DNA from: Wenxinia saemankumensis
GTDB lineage: Bacteria > Pseudomonadota > Alphaproteobacteria > Rhodobacterales > Rhodobacteraceae
Assembly: GCF_900141735.1 (NCBI RefSeq)
Contig: NZ_FQYO01000001.1
Location: 248,001 to 312,000, forward strand
Reading direction: 5' to 3'
Length of the DNA stretch: 64,000 nucleotides
Under the pieces are notes generated by a model. That model was not told the DNA's origin, made no database searches, and saw only the letters and a list, made by a program, of their open reading frames with translations. The stretch's first letter is position 1. Each line of letters begins with the position of its first letter. Below are positions 47,364 through 55,518 of the stretch, one piece after another. A program made the position numbers and the translations under genes.

Positions 47364-48148
47364 AGGTCGTCGCGGAAGAACACGAAGAGCGCGGTATAGC
47401 CCCGCTTGGTCAGCAGGGCCCCGTCCTGGTCCCGGAGCCAGGTCCCGTCGCGGCTGTATCCGGTCCGGGCCGCGGGGCTGTCCTCGGGCGTGCTGGCGAA
47501 GAGGCGCGGCACCTCGCCCCACAGCGGCGTCCCCTCGCCCCGCGCGCCGCCGGGGTGCAGCATCTCCCACGCCATGTCCATGTTCTCGCAGCGCATCCGC
47601 ACGCAGCCATGCGAGGCGGGCCGTCCCAGCCGGACGTACTGCCCGTGGGTCGTGCCGTGCATCGCGACGCCGGATTGCCGTCCCGACGTGTAGTGAAGGT
47701 CGATGTAGACGGCGCGGTACATGCCGGGCGAGCCCCAGCCGGTGCGGAAGCGGTGGCTGCGCTCGTCGAGGTTGTAGACCCCCGTCGGCGTCGGCCCGGC
47801 CCGGTCGTTCCCGGGCCAGAACGTGCCGGTCGAGACCGGCCAGGACCAGCCCGCCTCCTCCGGCAGGCCGGGCTCGCGCAGGGCCAGGTCCCAGCCGGAC
47901 CCCGCGCGGCCCAGCACCCACATCTTCTGCATGCCGCCGCCCGAAAAGGCGGTGTTGACGTAGAAGGCGTGGGTGAAGGCCCCGGGAATGTCCGAGGGGC
48001 GCAGATAGCCCGCGAGGTCCAGCCCCTCGAGGTAGTCGATGCCGAAATCGGGCGCGGCCATCGCGCGCAGGGGCGCCGCCACCGCGGCCAGCCCCGCCGC
48101 CCCGCCCGCCAGGACGGCGCGCCGCGTCGGGCGCGGGTTCTCTGTCAT
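47360..48148 (-). CDS. YkuD-family L,D-transpeptidase
   Basis: 262 residues. A Tat-like signal (RRAVLAGGAAGLAAVAAP) leads into a YkuD domain with the active site MHGTTHGQYVRLGRPASHGCVRM, the Cys near 190. L,D-transpeptidases form 3-3 crosslinks in peptidoglycan or attach proteins to it; some only trim. MQKMWVLGRAGSGWDL and STGTFWPGNDRAGPTPTGVYNL form the rest of the sheet. It is in the middle of the envelope operon and overlaps the downstream CapA gene (GTGA). Confidence 0.93.
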   Translation of the reverse strand: MTENPRPTRRAVLAGGAAGLAAVAAPLRAMAAPDFGIDYLEGLDLAGYLRPSDIPGAFTHAFYVNTAFSGGGMQKMWVLGRAGSGWDLALREPGLPEEAGWSWPVSTGTFWPGNDRAGPTPTGVYNLDERSHRFRTGWGSPGMYRAVYIDLHYTSGRQSGVAMHGTTHGQYVRLGRPASHGCVRMRCENMDMAWEMLHPGGARGEGTPLWGEVPRLFASTPEDSPAARTGYSRDGTWLRDQDGALLTKRGYTALFVFFRDDL

Positions 48149-48166
48149 GACGGCAGCCCTTCTTCC

Positions 48167-48406
48167 CTAGCCGAGGCCGAAGGTCCGGTGCAGCAGGCCG
48201 CGCCACGACGCGAAGAGATCGGGCGCCCCCCAGGCGGCCCGCATGTCCTCTGCCCGGACGACGATCCCCAGCAACCAATCGTCCACTGCCCCAGCGTCAG
48301 GCATGGCGAACATCAGGTCAAGGAATTGTTCGCCCGAGAAGATCCAGGCCAGGATCAGCGCCGCCCAGAGCGTCGCGAGAAAGGTCGGATTTCCGCGCGT
48401 GCCCAT
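48167..48406 (-). CDS. Small single-pass membrane protein of the envelope operon
   Basis: 79 residues from MGTRGNPTF. One membrane helix (about 8-29, FLATLWAALILAWIFSGEQFL) and a soluble C-terminal part with Trp-rich segments (DDWLLGIV, MRAAWGAP, SWRGLLHRTF). It sits 10 bases after the MBOAT gene and 18 before the L,D-transpeptidase gene. Not recognised; it could be a partner of the MBOAT protein, as small accessory subunits occur in such systems. Confidence 0.6.
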   Translation of the reverse strand: MGTRGNPTFLATLWAALILAWIFSGEQFLDLMFAMPDAGAVDDWLLGIVVRAEDMRAAWGAPDLFASWRGLLHRTFGLG

Positions 48407-48416
48407 CCGAGCCCCC

Positions 48417-49796
48417 CTAGAACTGGAAGTAGATGAAGGGCGCGACACCGTCCTGCGCCGCGGCGAAGAGCGTGACCGTCCCCGCCGCGAGGAGCGCGGC
48501 CTGCGCCCAGGCCGGCAGGCGGATCACCCCGCCCTCGACCCGGTCGCGCCAGCGCATCGGCAGCCAGTTCATCGCCAGCCCCAGGGCGATCAGCGCCAGC
48601 GCCGGACCGGTGATCGCGGTCGCGGCAAAGCCCTCGGCCCGCGTCAGCGCGGACAGGATGGCGAGCGTTCCGTCCCAGTCCGAGGCGCGGAACGGGATCC
48701 AGAGCGCCAGCACGATCAGCAGCGTCACCGGGATCGACAGCACCGAGAGCGCGCCGGTCCGCCCCCGGATCGCCCGCTCCGCCGCGAGGGCGAGCCCGTG
48801 CAGGAACCCCCACGCGAGGAAGTTCCACCCCGCCCCGTGCCACAGCCCCGCCAGCGTCATCGTCAGGAGAAGGTTGACCGTCACCCGCGCGGGCGTGCCG
48901 CGGTTGCCGCCCAGCGGGATGTAGAGGTAGTCGCGGATCCAGGACGACAGCGAGATGTGCCAGCGGCGCCAGAAATCGCTGAGGCCCCGCGCCCGGTAGG
49001 GCTGGTCGAAGTTCCGCATGAAGCGGTAGCCCAGCAGCAGCGCGATGCCGATGGCGATGTCGGAATAGCCCGAGAAGTCGCAGTAGATCTGGATCCCGTA
49101 GCCCAGCACGGCCAGCGCGGTCACGGCCGCGTCCTGCCCCTCGGGATAGGCGAAGACGGGGTCGACCAGCAGGACCGACAGGTAGTTGGCGACCACCATC
49201 TTCTTGAACAGGCCCGACAGGATCAGCACCACCGCCGCGCCGCGCATCGCGGCGTCGACCGCGAAGGGCCGGTCGATCTGCGGCAGGAAATCCGCCGCCC
49301 GGACGATCGGCCCCGCAACGAGTTGCGGAAAGAACGAGATGTAGAGAGCGACGTCGAACGGGTTCCGCCGCGGCGCGATCTCTCCCCGCGCGCAGTCCAT
49401 CACGTAGGAGATCGCCTGGAAGGTGTAGAACGAGATCCCGACCGGCAGGATCACCCGCAGCAGCGACAGGTCCCGCGCCAGTACGCTGTCCTGCAGCAGC
49501 TGCGCCAGCGAGAGCGTGAAGAAGTTGAAGTACTTGAAGAGGGCCAGCGTGCCGATCAGCAGGACGATCGACAGCCCCCTGGCCCAGCGATGCCGCCGCG
49601 CGCCGAGGCCGCCCGCCCAGGCGATGGCCGAGACCCCCGCCATGAGTAGGCAGAACCGCCAGTCCCAGGCCGCGTAGAACACGTAGGAGGCGGCGATCAG
49701 CAGCGCCTTGCGCCACGCGGCCGCCCCCGCCACGGCGAGGTTCAGGCCGTAGACGACGGCGAAGAACAGGACGAACTGGAGCGTCGGAAATACCAA
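48417..49796 (-). CDS. MBOAT family O-acyltransferase
   Basis: 459 residues and about eleven membrane segments. AlgI/DltB/PatA-type membrane-bound O-acyltransferase: MVFPTLQFVLFF start, PVGISFYTFQAISYVMD, FFPQLVAGPIVRA, YCDFSGYSDIAIG, FWRRWHISLSSWIRDYLYIP and the catalytic-His motif AGLWHGAGWNFLAWG. Such proteins pass acetyl or acyl groups across the inner membrane to a periplasmic transferase. The two SGNH proteins encoded just upstream are the natural partners. Confidence 0.95.
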   Translation of the reverse strand: MVFPTLQFVLFFAVVYGLNLAVAGAAAWRKALLIAASYVFYAAWDWRFCLLMAGVSAIAWAGGLGARRHRWARGLSIVLLIGTLALFKYFNFFTLSLAQLLQDSVLARDLSLLRVILPVGISFYTFQAISYVMDCARGEIAPRRNPFDVALYISFFPQLVAGPIVRAADFLPQIDRPFAVDAAMRGAAVVLILSGLFKKMVVANYLSVLLVDPVFAYPEGQDAAVTALAVLGYGIQIYCDFSGYSDIAIGIALLLGYRFMRNFDQPYRARGLSDFWRRWHISLSSWIRDYLYIPLGGNRGTPARVTVNLLLTMTLAGLWHGAGWNFLAWGFLHGLALAAERAIRGRTGALSVLSIPVTLLIVLALWIPFRASDWDGTLAILSALTRAEGFAATAITGPALALIALGLAMNWLPMRWRDRVEGGVIRLPAWAQAALLAAGTVTLFAAAQDGVAPFIYFQF

Positions 49797-49811
49797 GGAA
49801 GGCGCGCCGAC

Positions 49812-50672
49812 CTATTGCAGCGGCAGGTCGACCCCGCCCCCGGGGACCGAGGCCAGCACCGGCGAGACGCCGCCCCCCGGTACCGGGGCCAGCTGGGGAA
49901 AGCGCTCGATCAGCGCGTCGAAGACCCGGTCGGCCACCATCCGGTAGCCGGTCCCGGTGAAATGCGAGCCGTCGGCGGTCCGCATGGCCACGCTCTGACC
50001 GTCGATCGTCACGTTGCGCTCGAACACGCCGTTCGGCGCCGTCCAGGTCAGCGGAAAGAACGTGCCCCCCGCGGCCAGGATCTCGTCCTCGTAGACCGGA
50101 TTCAGCCGGGCCAGATGCGCGTTGAGGTTGGTATGGCTGTCCGGCCCCGGCCCGATCCAGTAGATCACGGCGCCGGCCTCGGCCGCGACGGCGAGGATCT
50201 TGCGGATCTGGTCCCGATAGGCGCCCTCCCACGCCTCGGTCCCGTAGCCGGTGCGGCCCTCGGGGGCGAGGATGGTCTGCATGTCGTTCGCGCCGAAATG
50301 CGCGACCACGATGTCCGGCTGCAGCTGCGCCGCCTGCGCGGCGAAGTTCTCGGGCCAGTCGTAGTAATCCGCCCTTGCAAGGCCGGTCGAGACGCGCCCG
50401 CGATTGGTCACGTCGATCGGCAGGTCGCGCGCGGCGGCCTGCTGGACGAGCAGCTGCCCGAACCCGTCGGCGAGGCTGTCGCCGATGACCAGCAGCCGCG
50501 CCGGGTCCGCGGCCGAGATGCCGGGGCGCAGCGTCGCGGCTGTCTGGGGCGGGGCGGCCTCGGCGCTCACGAGGTCCAGCCCCATGTCCTGGGCATTGGC
50601 GCGGCGCCCGTCCGACGCGCAGGCGGCGACCAGCGTCGCCGCGGCGGTCAGCAGCATGAGCGGGCGCATCAT
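49812..50672 (-). CDS. SGNH hydrolase, DUF459-like lipoprotein
   Basis: 286 residues. Lipoprotein signal ending LVAAC (Cys near 18). SGNH fold with block I LLVIGDSLADGFGQ, then the DUF459-type segment RVSTGLARADYYDWPENF, block III VVAHFGANDMQTIL, and catalytic block V DGSHFTGTGY. Two PGGGV motifs end the protein. By analogy with PatB, AlgX or OafB-type partners it may be the periplasmic acetyl transferase or esterase acting with the MBOAT protein (inference). Confidence 0.88.
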   Translation of the reverse strand: MMRPLMLLTAAATLVAACASDGRRANAQDMGLDLVSAEAAPPQTAATLRPGISAADPARLLVIGDSLADGFGQLLVQQAAARDLPIDVTNRGRVSTGLARADYYDWPENFAAQAAQLQPDIVVAHFGANDMQTILAPEGRTGYGTEAWEGAYRDQIRKILAVAAEAGAVIYWIGPGPDSHTNLNAHLARLNPVYEDEILAAGGTFFPLTWTAPNGVFERNVTIDGQSVAMRTADGSHFTGTGYRMVADRVFDALIERFPQLAPVPGGGVSPVLASVPGGGVDLPLQ

Positions 50673-51427
50673 TGCAGCGCCAGGCCGTCGATCGCCGCCT
50701 CGCGCCCGGCGGAGAGGAAGATCCGCTCGACCTCGCGCGACAGCAGGCCCGCCACCACGTCGTAGCCGATCTCGGTGAAATGGACCTGGTCGGTCACGCG
50801 GACCTGGCGGAGCGTGCCGCCCACCTCGGCCGACATGACGAACCCGCCGAGGCCGAAGGTCGTGGGCTCGTGCGTGTCGACGAAGAGGATGCCCGCCTTC
50901 TCGGCCGCGGCGGCCTGCAGCGCGGTGATCGCGCGGTAGCTGTCCTCGAACCGGGCCTCGCCCACGATCGGCAGGCCGAGCCAGACCACGTCGGCCCCCG
51001 TCGCGGCCAGGGCGGCGCCCAGGCTCTCGGCCCGGGCCGCATAGGCCGCGTCCCATTCGGGCGAGCCGAAGACGGCGCGGGTCGTGCCCTCGCGGATGTT
51101 CTGGATGTCGTTCGCGCCCATCTGCACCACGATCAGGTCGGCCCCCTCGGCCGGACCCGCGATCCGGCCGACCCATTCCTCGGGCGCGGTGCGGGTCAGC
51201 CCGTCCGAGACGGTCGTGCCGCGATGCACCTCGACGGTGCCGCAGCGGGCGAAGGCGCGGAAGAACGAGCCCCACAATCCGTCGGCCAGGCTGTCGCCCA
51301 GCACGACGATGGACACGTCGTCCTGCGGGCAGCCGGCGGAATCGAGAAGCGGTCCGTCATAGGCGAGGGCCGGCGCGGCGAAGGTCAGGCCGAGGCAGAG
51401 CCCGGCCGCGGAAAGGGCGTGGCGCAT
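50669..51427 (-). CDS. SGNH hydrolase, DUF459-like secreted protein
   Basis: 252 residues. Signal peptide (about 1-22, PALAY). Block I IVVLGDSLADGLWGSF, block III VVQMGANDIQNI, block V TDQVHFTEIGYDVVAG. It shares the overall plan of the next gene but is not lipidated and is clearly diverged. Its ATG overlaps the stop of the CxxC-repeat gene (TGATG) and its stop overlaps the next ATG (ATGA), so three proteins are translated together. Confidence 0.88.
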   Translation of the reverse strand: MRHALSAAGLCLGLTFAAPALAYDGPLLDSAGCPQDDVSIVVLGDSLADGLWGSFFRAFARCGTVEVHRGTTVSDGLTRTAPEEWVGRIAGPAEGADLIVVQMGANDIQNIREGTTRAVFGSPEWDAAYAARAESLGAALAATGADVVWLGLPIVGEARFEDSYRAITALQAAAAEKAGILFVDTHEPTTFGLGGFVMSAEVGGTLRQVRVTDQVHFTEIGYDVVAGLLSREVERIFLSAGREAAIDGLALQ

Positions 51428-53733
51428 CAGCCGGCCTCCTGCAGCTCGAAGAAGGCGTCGACGGAGCGCGCCGTGTTGGTGCCGCCGATCCCGTCGATCC
51501 GGCCGGCAAAGACGCCGGCATCGCGCAGGCGGGTCTGGATCTCGGCCACGACGGCGTTGGTGCGCCCGTCGAGCCCGTCGGTCAGCCGCCCCCGGGCGGT
51601 CTCGTCCCCGAGTTCGAGCGCCGACCAGTAGAGGTCCGCCGCCCGCGCCGGATCCGGCTCGATCCCCTCTCCGCCGCGCTCGTAGAGCTCGGCGAGGAAG
51701 GAATTGGCATGGGTGTAGCCCTGCTCGACCGCGCGGGCGAACCACTCCTCGGCCAGCCTGTCCGACTGCTCGGCGCCCTGCCCCGTCCGGTGGAAGTAGC
51801 CGGCGAAGAACTGCGCCGCGGGATTGCCCGCCTCGGCCTGGGCGCGGGCGATGGCATAGGCGTCCTCGGCCGTGCGCCCGTCGATCAGGCCGCGCGAATA
51901 GAGCACCGTCAGCACCTCGCCCGAGAGCCAGTCGCCGAGATCGAGCCCGGCCAGGGCCAGCTCCTCGGCCGCGGCGTAATCGGCCGCCTCGCCGGGGCCG
52001 GGCGCGTAGGTCAGGTGGGCGAGCAGGCCATGCGCCTCCGGCAGGCCGGCCTCGACGCCGGCGCGGTAGGCGTTGCGCGCGGCGTCGAGATCCTCCGCCG
52101 CCTGCGCCACGCGCCCGAGCGCGGTCGCCACGACGGGAGAGCCGGGATAGCTGGTCAGCGCGGCGCGGCAGGTCCGCTCCGCCGCCGCCTGGTCGATATC
52201 GGCCAGAAGGCGCGGACCGCCCTGCTGCGGCAGACCGGCCAGCGCGAGGCACGGACCGGCGGCCGTCGCCTCCTCGGACAGGCGGGCTAGGGTCGCCTCG
52301 GCCCCTTCGCGGCCGCCGCAGATCTCGCAGGTCTCCAGCCAGTCGCCGATCATGCTGGCGTTGCGCCTGGCAAGCGCCTCTTCGAGCCGCGCCTGCTCCT
52401 CCTGGAAGACGCTGTCGGTCTGCAGCGCCTCGATCTCGGCCTCGGCCGCGGCGGCGTTGTCGCAGGCGATGCAGCTGGCCAGCCAGGCCTGCAGCCCCGG
52501 CAGGTCGCGCGCCGCGACCAGCCGTTCGAACGCCGCGTTCTCGTCCGCGCGGGCGGCGGCGGCCTCACGCAGGGCGGCGATGCGCGCCCCGGCCTCGTCC
52601 TCGAAGGCGCAGAGCTGGCAATTGGCGAGGTAGATCTCCAGCCGGCCGGGCGTCTCGTCCGCGCGGATCGTCTCCCACACGCCGGTCTCGAGGCGCAGCG
52701 CCATCGCGCGCTCCTCGATCACGGTCAGGCGCGCGGCCAGCGAGGCCTCGCCCGGGCAGTAGGCGCAGGTCTGCAGGTATTCCTCGATCGCCGCGGCATC
52801 CTCGGAAGAGGCGAGGAACAGCGCCTCGAACTCCTCCAGATAGACCGCGCTTTCCATCTCGGGCAGCAGCGGCGCCTGGGGCACCGAGACGAGCGCCTGG
52901 TCCGGGCCGTCGCCGCGGCTGAGGATCAGCGAGTAGCGCGCCGCGCATCCGGCGCCGCGATGCACCTGCCGCTCGAGCGCGGCGCGGATGTAGCCCTCGG
53001 CCTCCGCCACCGTGACCGTCCCGTCGGCGTCGCCGAACGGCGTGCGGTCGGGCAGCCCGGCCAAAGCCTCGTAATGCAGCGCCGGACGCGCGGCCTCGCA
53101 GGTGCCGCCGGCGCCGATCATGGCGACCGACATCGCGAAGCCCGCCGACTGGAACGCCGATTGCAGCTCGGTCAGGGCGCCGGGAAAGCGGTCGTCCGGA
53201 TCCTCGATCCGCAGGAAGGCCATCTGCGCCGCCTCCGGATCGAAGGCGGACATCAGGGCGCCCAGCCGATCCTCGAGCGCGGAGACCGGCATGGTCTCGC
53301 CGCCGATCGTCACGCTGGTCTGCGCCCCTTCGCTCGCCGCGCCGAGCGCGAGATCGATCACCAGCGACAGGTCGCCCGAGACGAGGCCGGCGCTGCCCGG
53401 CGCCGAGACGAAGGTCGAGACCGGGTTGGCCCGCAGCAACGCGGACAGCACGTCGAGCCCGGCGGTCGCCCCGTCGGGCAGCGCCGGCAGCTGCAGCACG
53501 CTGAGTTCGCCCTGGACCGTGCCCGGACGGCCCTCGGCCGGGTCGGAGGCGACGAAGATCAGGCGACCGGGGCCGGTCGCCCCCGCCGCCTGCGCCGCGC
53601 CGGGCGCGGCGGCCCCGGACGGGCCGTCCTCCTGCGCCGCGGCCGCGCCGGCCAGAAGGGCGGCGCCCAGAAGCGGGGCCATGGCGGCGCCCCTCGGCGC
53701 GATTGACAGCGCCGCCCGGAAAAAGCTCCGCAT
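51427..53733 (-). CDS. Secreted protein with four CxxC modules, Sel1 repeats and a peptidoglycan-binding tail
   Basis: 768 residues. Signal peptide (about 1-34). Residues 45-300 form an unrecognised domain with a likely disulfide pair. Residues about 315-485 contain four repeats of about 49 residues, each starting with Tyr/Trp-Leu-x-x-Cys-x-x-Cys: CAYC (323/326), CQLC, CIAC and CEIC. Residues about 540-720 are Sel1-like helical repeats (GNPAAQFFAGYFHRTGQGAE, GYTHANSFLAELYERGGEG). The end, EIQTRLRDAGVFAGRIDGIG, is a peptidoglycan-binding domain. First gene of the envelope operon, with GGAGGG before its ATG. Probably a periplasmic scaffold; the CxxC modules could form disulfides or bind metal. 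Confidence 0.85.
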   Translation of the reverse strand: MRSFFRAALSIAPRGAAMAPLLGAALLAGAAAAQEDGPSGAAAPGAAQAAGATGPGRLIFVASDPAEGRPGTVQGELSVLQLPALPDGATAGLDVLSALLRANPVSTFVSAPGSAGLVSGDLSLVIDLALGAASEGAQTSVTIGGETMPVSALEDRLGALMSAFDPEAAQMAFLRIEDPDDRFPGALTELQSAFQSAGFAMSVAMIGAGGTCEAARPALHYEALAGLPDRTPFGDADGTVTVAEAEGYIRAALERQVHRGAGCAARYSLILSRGDGPDQALVSVPQAPLLPEMESAVYLEEFEALFLASSEDAAAIEEYLQTCAYCPGEASLAARLTVIEERAMALRLETGVWETIRADETPGRLEIYLANCQLCAFEDEAGARIAALREAAAARADENAAFERLVAARDLPGLQAWLASCIACDNAAAAEAEIEALQTDSVFQEEQARLEEALARRNASMIGDWLETCEICGGREGAEATLARLSEEATAAGPCLALAGLPQQGGPRLLADIDQAAAERTCRAALTSYPGSPVVATALGRVAQAAEDLDAARNAYRAGVEAGLPEAHGLLAHLTYAPGPGEAADYAAAEELALAGLDLGDWLSGEVLTVLYSRGLIDGRTAEDAYAIARAQAEAGNPAAQFFAGYFHRTGQGAEQSDRLAEEWFARAVEQGYTHANSFLAELYERGGEGIEPDPARAADLYWSALELGDETARGRLTDGLDGRTNAVVAEIQTRLRDAGVFAGRIDGIGGTNTARSVDAFFELQEAG
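52317..52769 (-). repeat. Four CxxC-module coding repeats
   Basis: Four diverged units of about 147 bases inside the first envelope-operon gene. Only the Y/W-L-x-x-C-x-x-C start and an Ala/Glu-rich helix are shared; DNA identity is low, so the repeats are old. Confidence 0.75.
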
Positions 53734-54433
53734 GGTCAAGACACCCTCCATCCGCGCCGCCCCCGGACGCCCTTCCGGCACGGCCCGGCCCGAAAGTCCG
53801 CCGTCCCGCCCATTCCCGTTCGCGGAGGCCGCGCGCCGTCCCCCGGACGCGCCCCCGTGCGGCAGGAAAGGCACGGGTGACCGCGGCGTCAAGGCAAAGC
53901 TTTCCCGTCCGGACGGGCGGTTGCGGGCCGTTGCAGAATCGCGGCGGCGCGGGCCCCGCACGATGCGGCGGCCGACCGGCGGTCTCGACCCGGGGCCTGC
54001 GCGACGCGGCGACCGGACGGCGGTCGTTCCGCACCCGCACGATGCGCGGGCCGACCGGCACTCCCTCCGGGCCCCGCGCGATGCGGCGGCCGACCGGCGG
54101 TCGGCCAAGGGCCAGGCCCCGCACAATGCGGTGGCCGACCGGCGGTCGGCCAAGGGCCGGCACGACGGCGGTGGCCGACCGGCGGTCGGCCAAGGGCCGG
54201 CACGACGCGGCGACCGGACGGCGGTCGGTCCGCACCCGCGCGATGCGCGGGCCGACCGGCACTCCCTCCGGGCCCCGCGCGATGCGGGACCGGATCGCAG
54301 CCCGCCGCACCCGCATCATGCGTCGGCCGGATGACCACGCCCCGCGGCCCCGCGCGACGCGCCGGCTGCGGATCATCTCCGGCCGGCTGCGACCGGGGTC
54401 GTCCGCGGCCACCGGCAGCCGCGGCAGCGCGAG
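53734..54433. other. 700-base gene-free region with repeat array
   Basis: Between the first gene of the envelope operon and the histidine kinase gene (both on the minus strand). Positions 53734-53940 hold the operon leader and nothing recognisable. 53960-54290 is a repeat array described separately; 54290-54433 continues with degenerate GC-rich repeats. Several long frames cross it, but they are Arg/Pro-rich in all phases and mirror the repeats, so I do not call a gene. Confidence 0.7.
53960..54290. repeat. Minisatellite-like array: 40-base tandem and 85-base direct repeats
   Basis: Two identical 40-base units stand in tandem at 54128-54167 and 54168-54207, with a diverged copy at 54083-54127 and a partial one near 53965. 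Each contains CCGACC-GGC-GGTCGG, a perfect small hairpin. An 85-base block at 54002-54086 recurs at 54203-54287 with only two mismatches, flanking the tandem units. Confidence 0.9.
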
Positions 54434-55180
54434 CTACCGGCCGAGGCGGATCGTCACGGCCGTGCCGCCCCCGGGTCCGTCGTCGATGCGGAGATCGCCC
54501 CCGGCCCGATCGGCGATCTTGTGCAGGATGGCCAGCCCCATTCCCGGCCCCTCGTCCACGTCGCGGGAGGAAAGCTTGACCAGCGGGCGGATCACGGCGG
54601 CCCGCGCCTCGGCGGGGATGCCGGGTCCGTCGTCGGTCACCGTGATCTCCCACGCGCCGTCGACGACGCCGCCCGTGACCGCGATCCGCGCCGGGCGGGC
54701 GGGATTGTGCCGGATCGCGTTCGTCAGGAGGATCATGAAGACGCGCCGCAGATCCGTCGCGCCGAAGCACAGGACGCCGGCGGGCAGCCCGTTCTCGATC
54801 GTGACGCCGCCGGGCGGCCCCAGATCGTCGATCACGTCATCGAGCACGTCGCCCGGGGACAGGCGCGCCACCGTCTGCAACCGTCCGACCCGGGCATATT
54901 CGAGCAGGCCGTTCAGCATCTGGTCGAGCCGCCGCGCGTGAGAGGCGATGTGCGACAGGTGCGACCGGGGAGAGGCCGTCCCACTGTCGCCGAGATCCTC
55001 GATGATCCAGGAGGGCAGCTCCTGCAGGGCGCGGATCGACGCCCGCAGATCGTGTGAGATCCGGTAGACGAGCTCGTCGACCTCGTCCTCCGGCGCGACG
55101 GGCGGCCCCGCCCCGGCGAGGGCACCGATCGGCGGGGCCTGCGGGGGAGGATCACGCAGCGGGACGTTTTCTGGAACCAT
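54434..55180 (-). CDS. Cytoplasmic histidine kinase without sensor domain
   Basis: 248 residues from ATG 55180, preceded by GAAGG; a GTG at 55252 would add 24 residues but has no ribosome site and sits in a palindrome. A short Pro-rich leader, then HisKA YRISHDLRASIRAL with His near 43 (phytochrome-like SHDLR type) and a HATPase with LLTNAIRHNPARP, VTDDGPGIP and GPGMGLAILHKIADRAGG. No PAS, GAF or membrane segment is present. It is divergent from a single-domain response regulator, its probable partner. Confidence 0.9.
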   Translation of the reverse strand: MVPENVPLRDPPPQAPPIGALAGAGPPVAPEDEVDELVYRISHDLRASIRALQELPSWIIEDLGDSGTASPRSHLSHIASHARRLDQMLNGLLEYARVGRLQTVARLSPGDVLDDVIDDLGPPGGVTIENGLPAGVLCFGATDLRRVFMILLTNAIRHNPARPARIAVTGGVVDGAWEITVTDDGPGIPAEARAAVIRPLVKLSSRDVDEGPGMGLAILHKIADRAGGDLRIDDGPGGGTAVTIRLGR

Positions 55181-55518
55181 CGCCGTACCTTCGACTGTGT
55201 CGCGTCGGGCCGGGAATAAGCCGATTCGCTTTAACCATCGGTGAACGTTCACCCGCTAGACGGGTCCGGTCGAGATGCAACGAAGGCGCGACGCCATGGC
55301 CCCCGACGGAACGATCGACAGCCTGCCGGATCCCGGCCCGGCCCAGCCCGGTCCCGCTCCGACCGGGCGACCCGGCGCCCCGCCCGGGGGGCACGGACCC
55401 CCGCGCGCCCCTCAACCGGCCGGCGCCGCCCAGGCCCGACGATCCCTCATTTCACGGCGACCGGCCCCCCGGGCCCCGGCGGCAGCCGGCCCGCCCCTCA
55501 CGCGACGGGAATGCACCG
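55181..55518. other. 338-base divergent control region of the two-component pair
   Basis: Holds a TTAACCAT motif and a 14-base palindrome near the kinase side (listed separately). The right two thirds are very GC/proline-codon rich. An ATG-started frame of 84 codons (55275-55529) runs into the response-regulator start, but its Pro/Gly/Arg-only composition looks like chance in this genome. Confidence 0.6.
55231..55253. promoter_or_regulatory. TTAACCAT motif plus 14-base palindrome
   Basis: TTAACCAT (55231-55238) equals the 8-base CtrA-associated motif known from Caulobacter. It is followed at once by GGTGAACGTTCACC (55240-55253), a perfect palindrome likely to be bound by a dimeric regulator. 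Both lie 51-73 bases before the kinase ATG. Confidence 0.5.

Noticed and set aside
53960-54290. CRISPR array
   Set aside because: Repeats are directly tandem or unevenly spaced, with no unique spacers of constant length and no cas genes.
53102-54412. Arg/Pro-rich frames on both strands across the repeat array
   Set aside because: Open in several phases because the repeats lack stops; no ribosome site, no domain, and the translation merely mirrors the DNA repeats.
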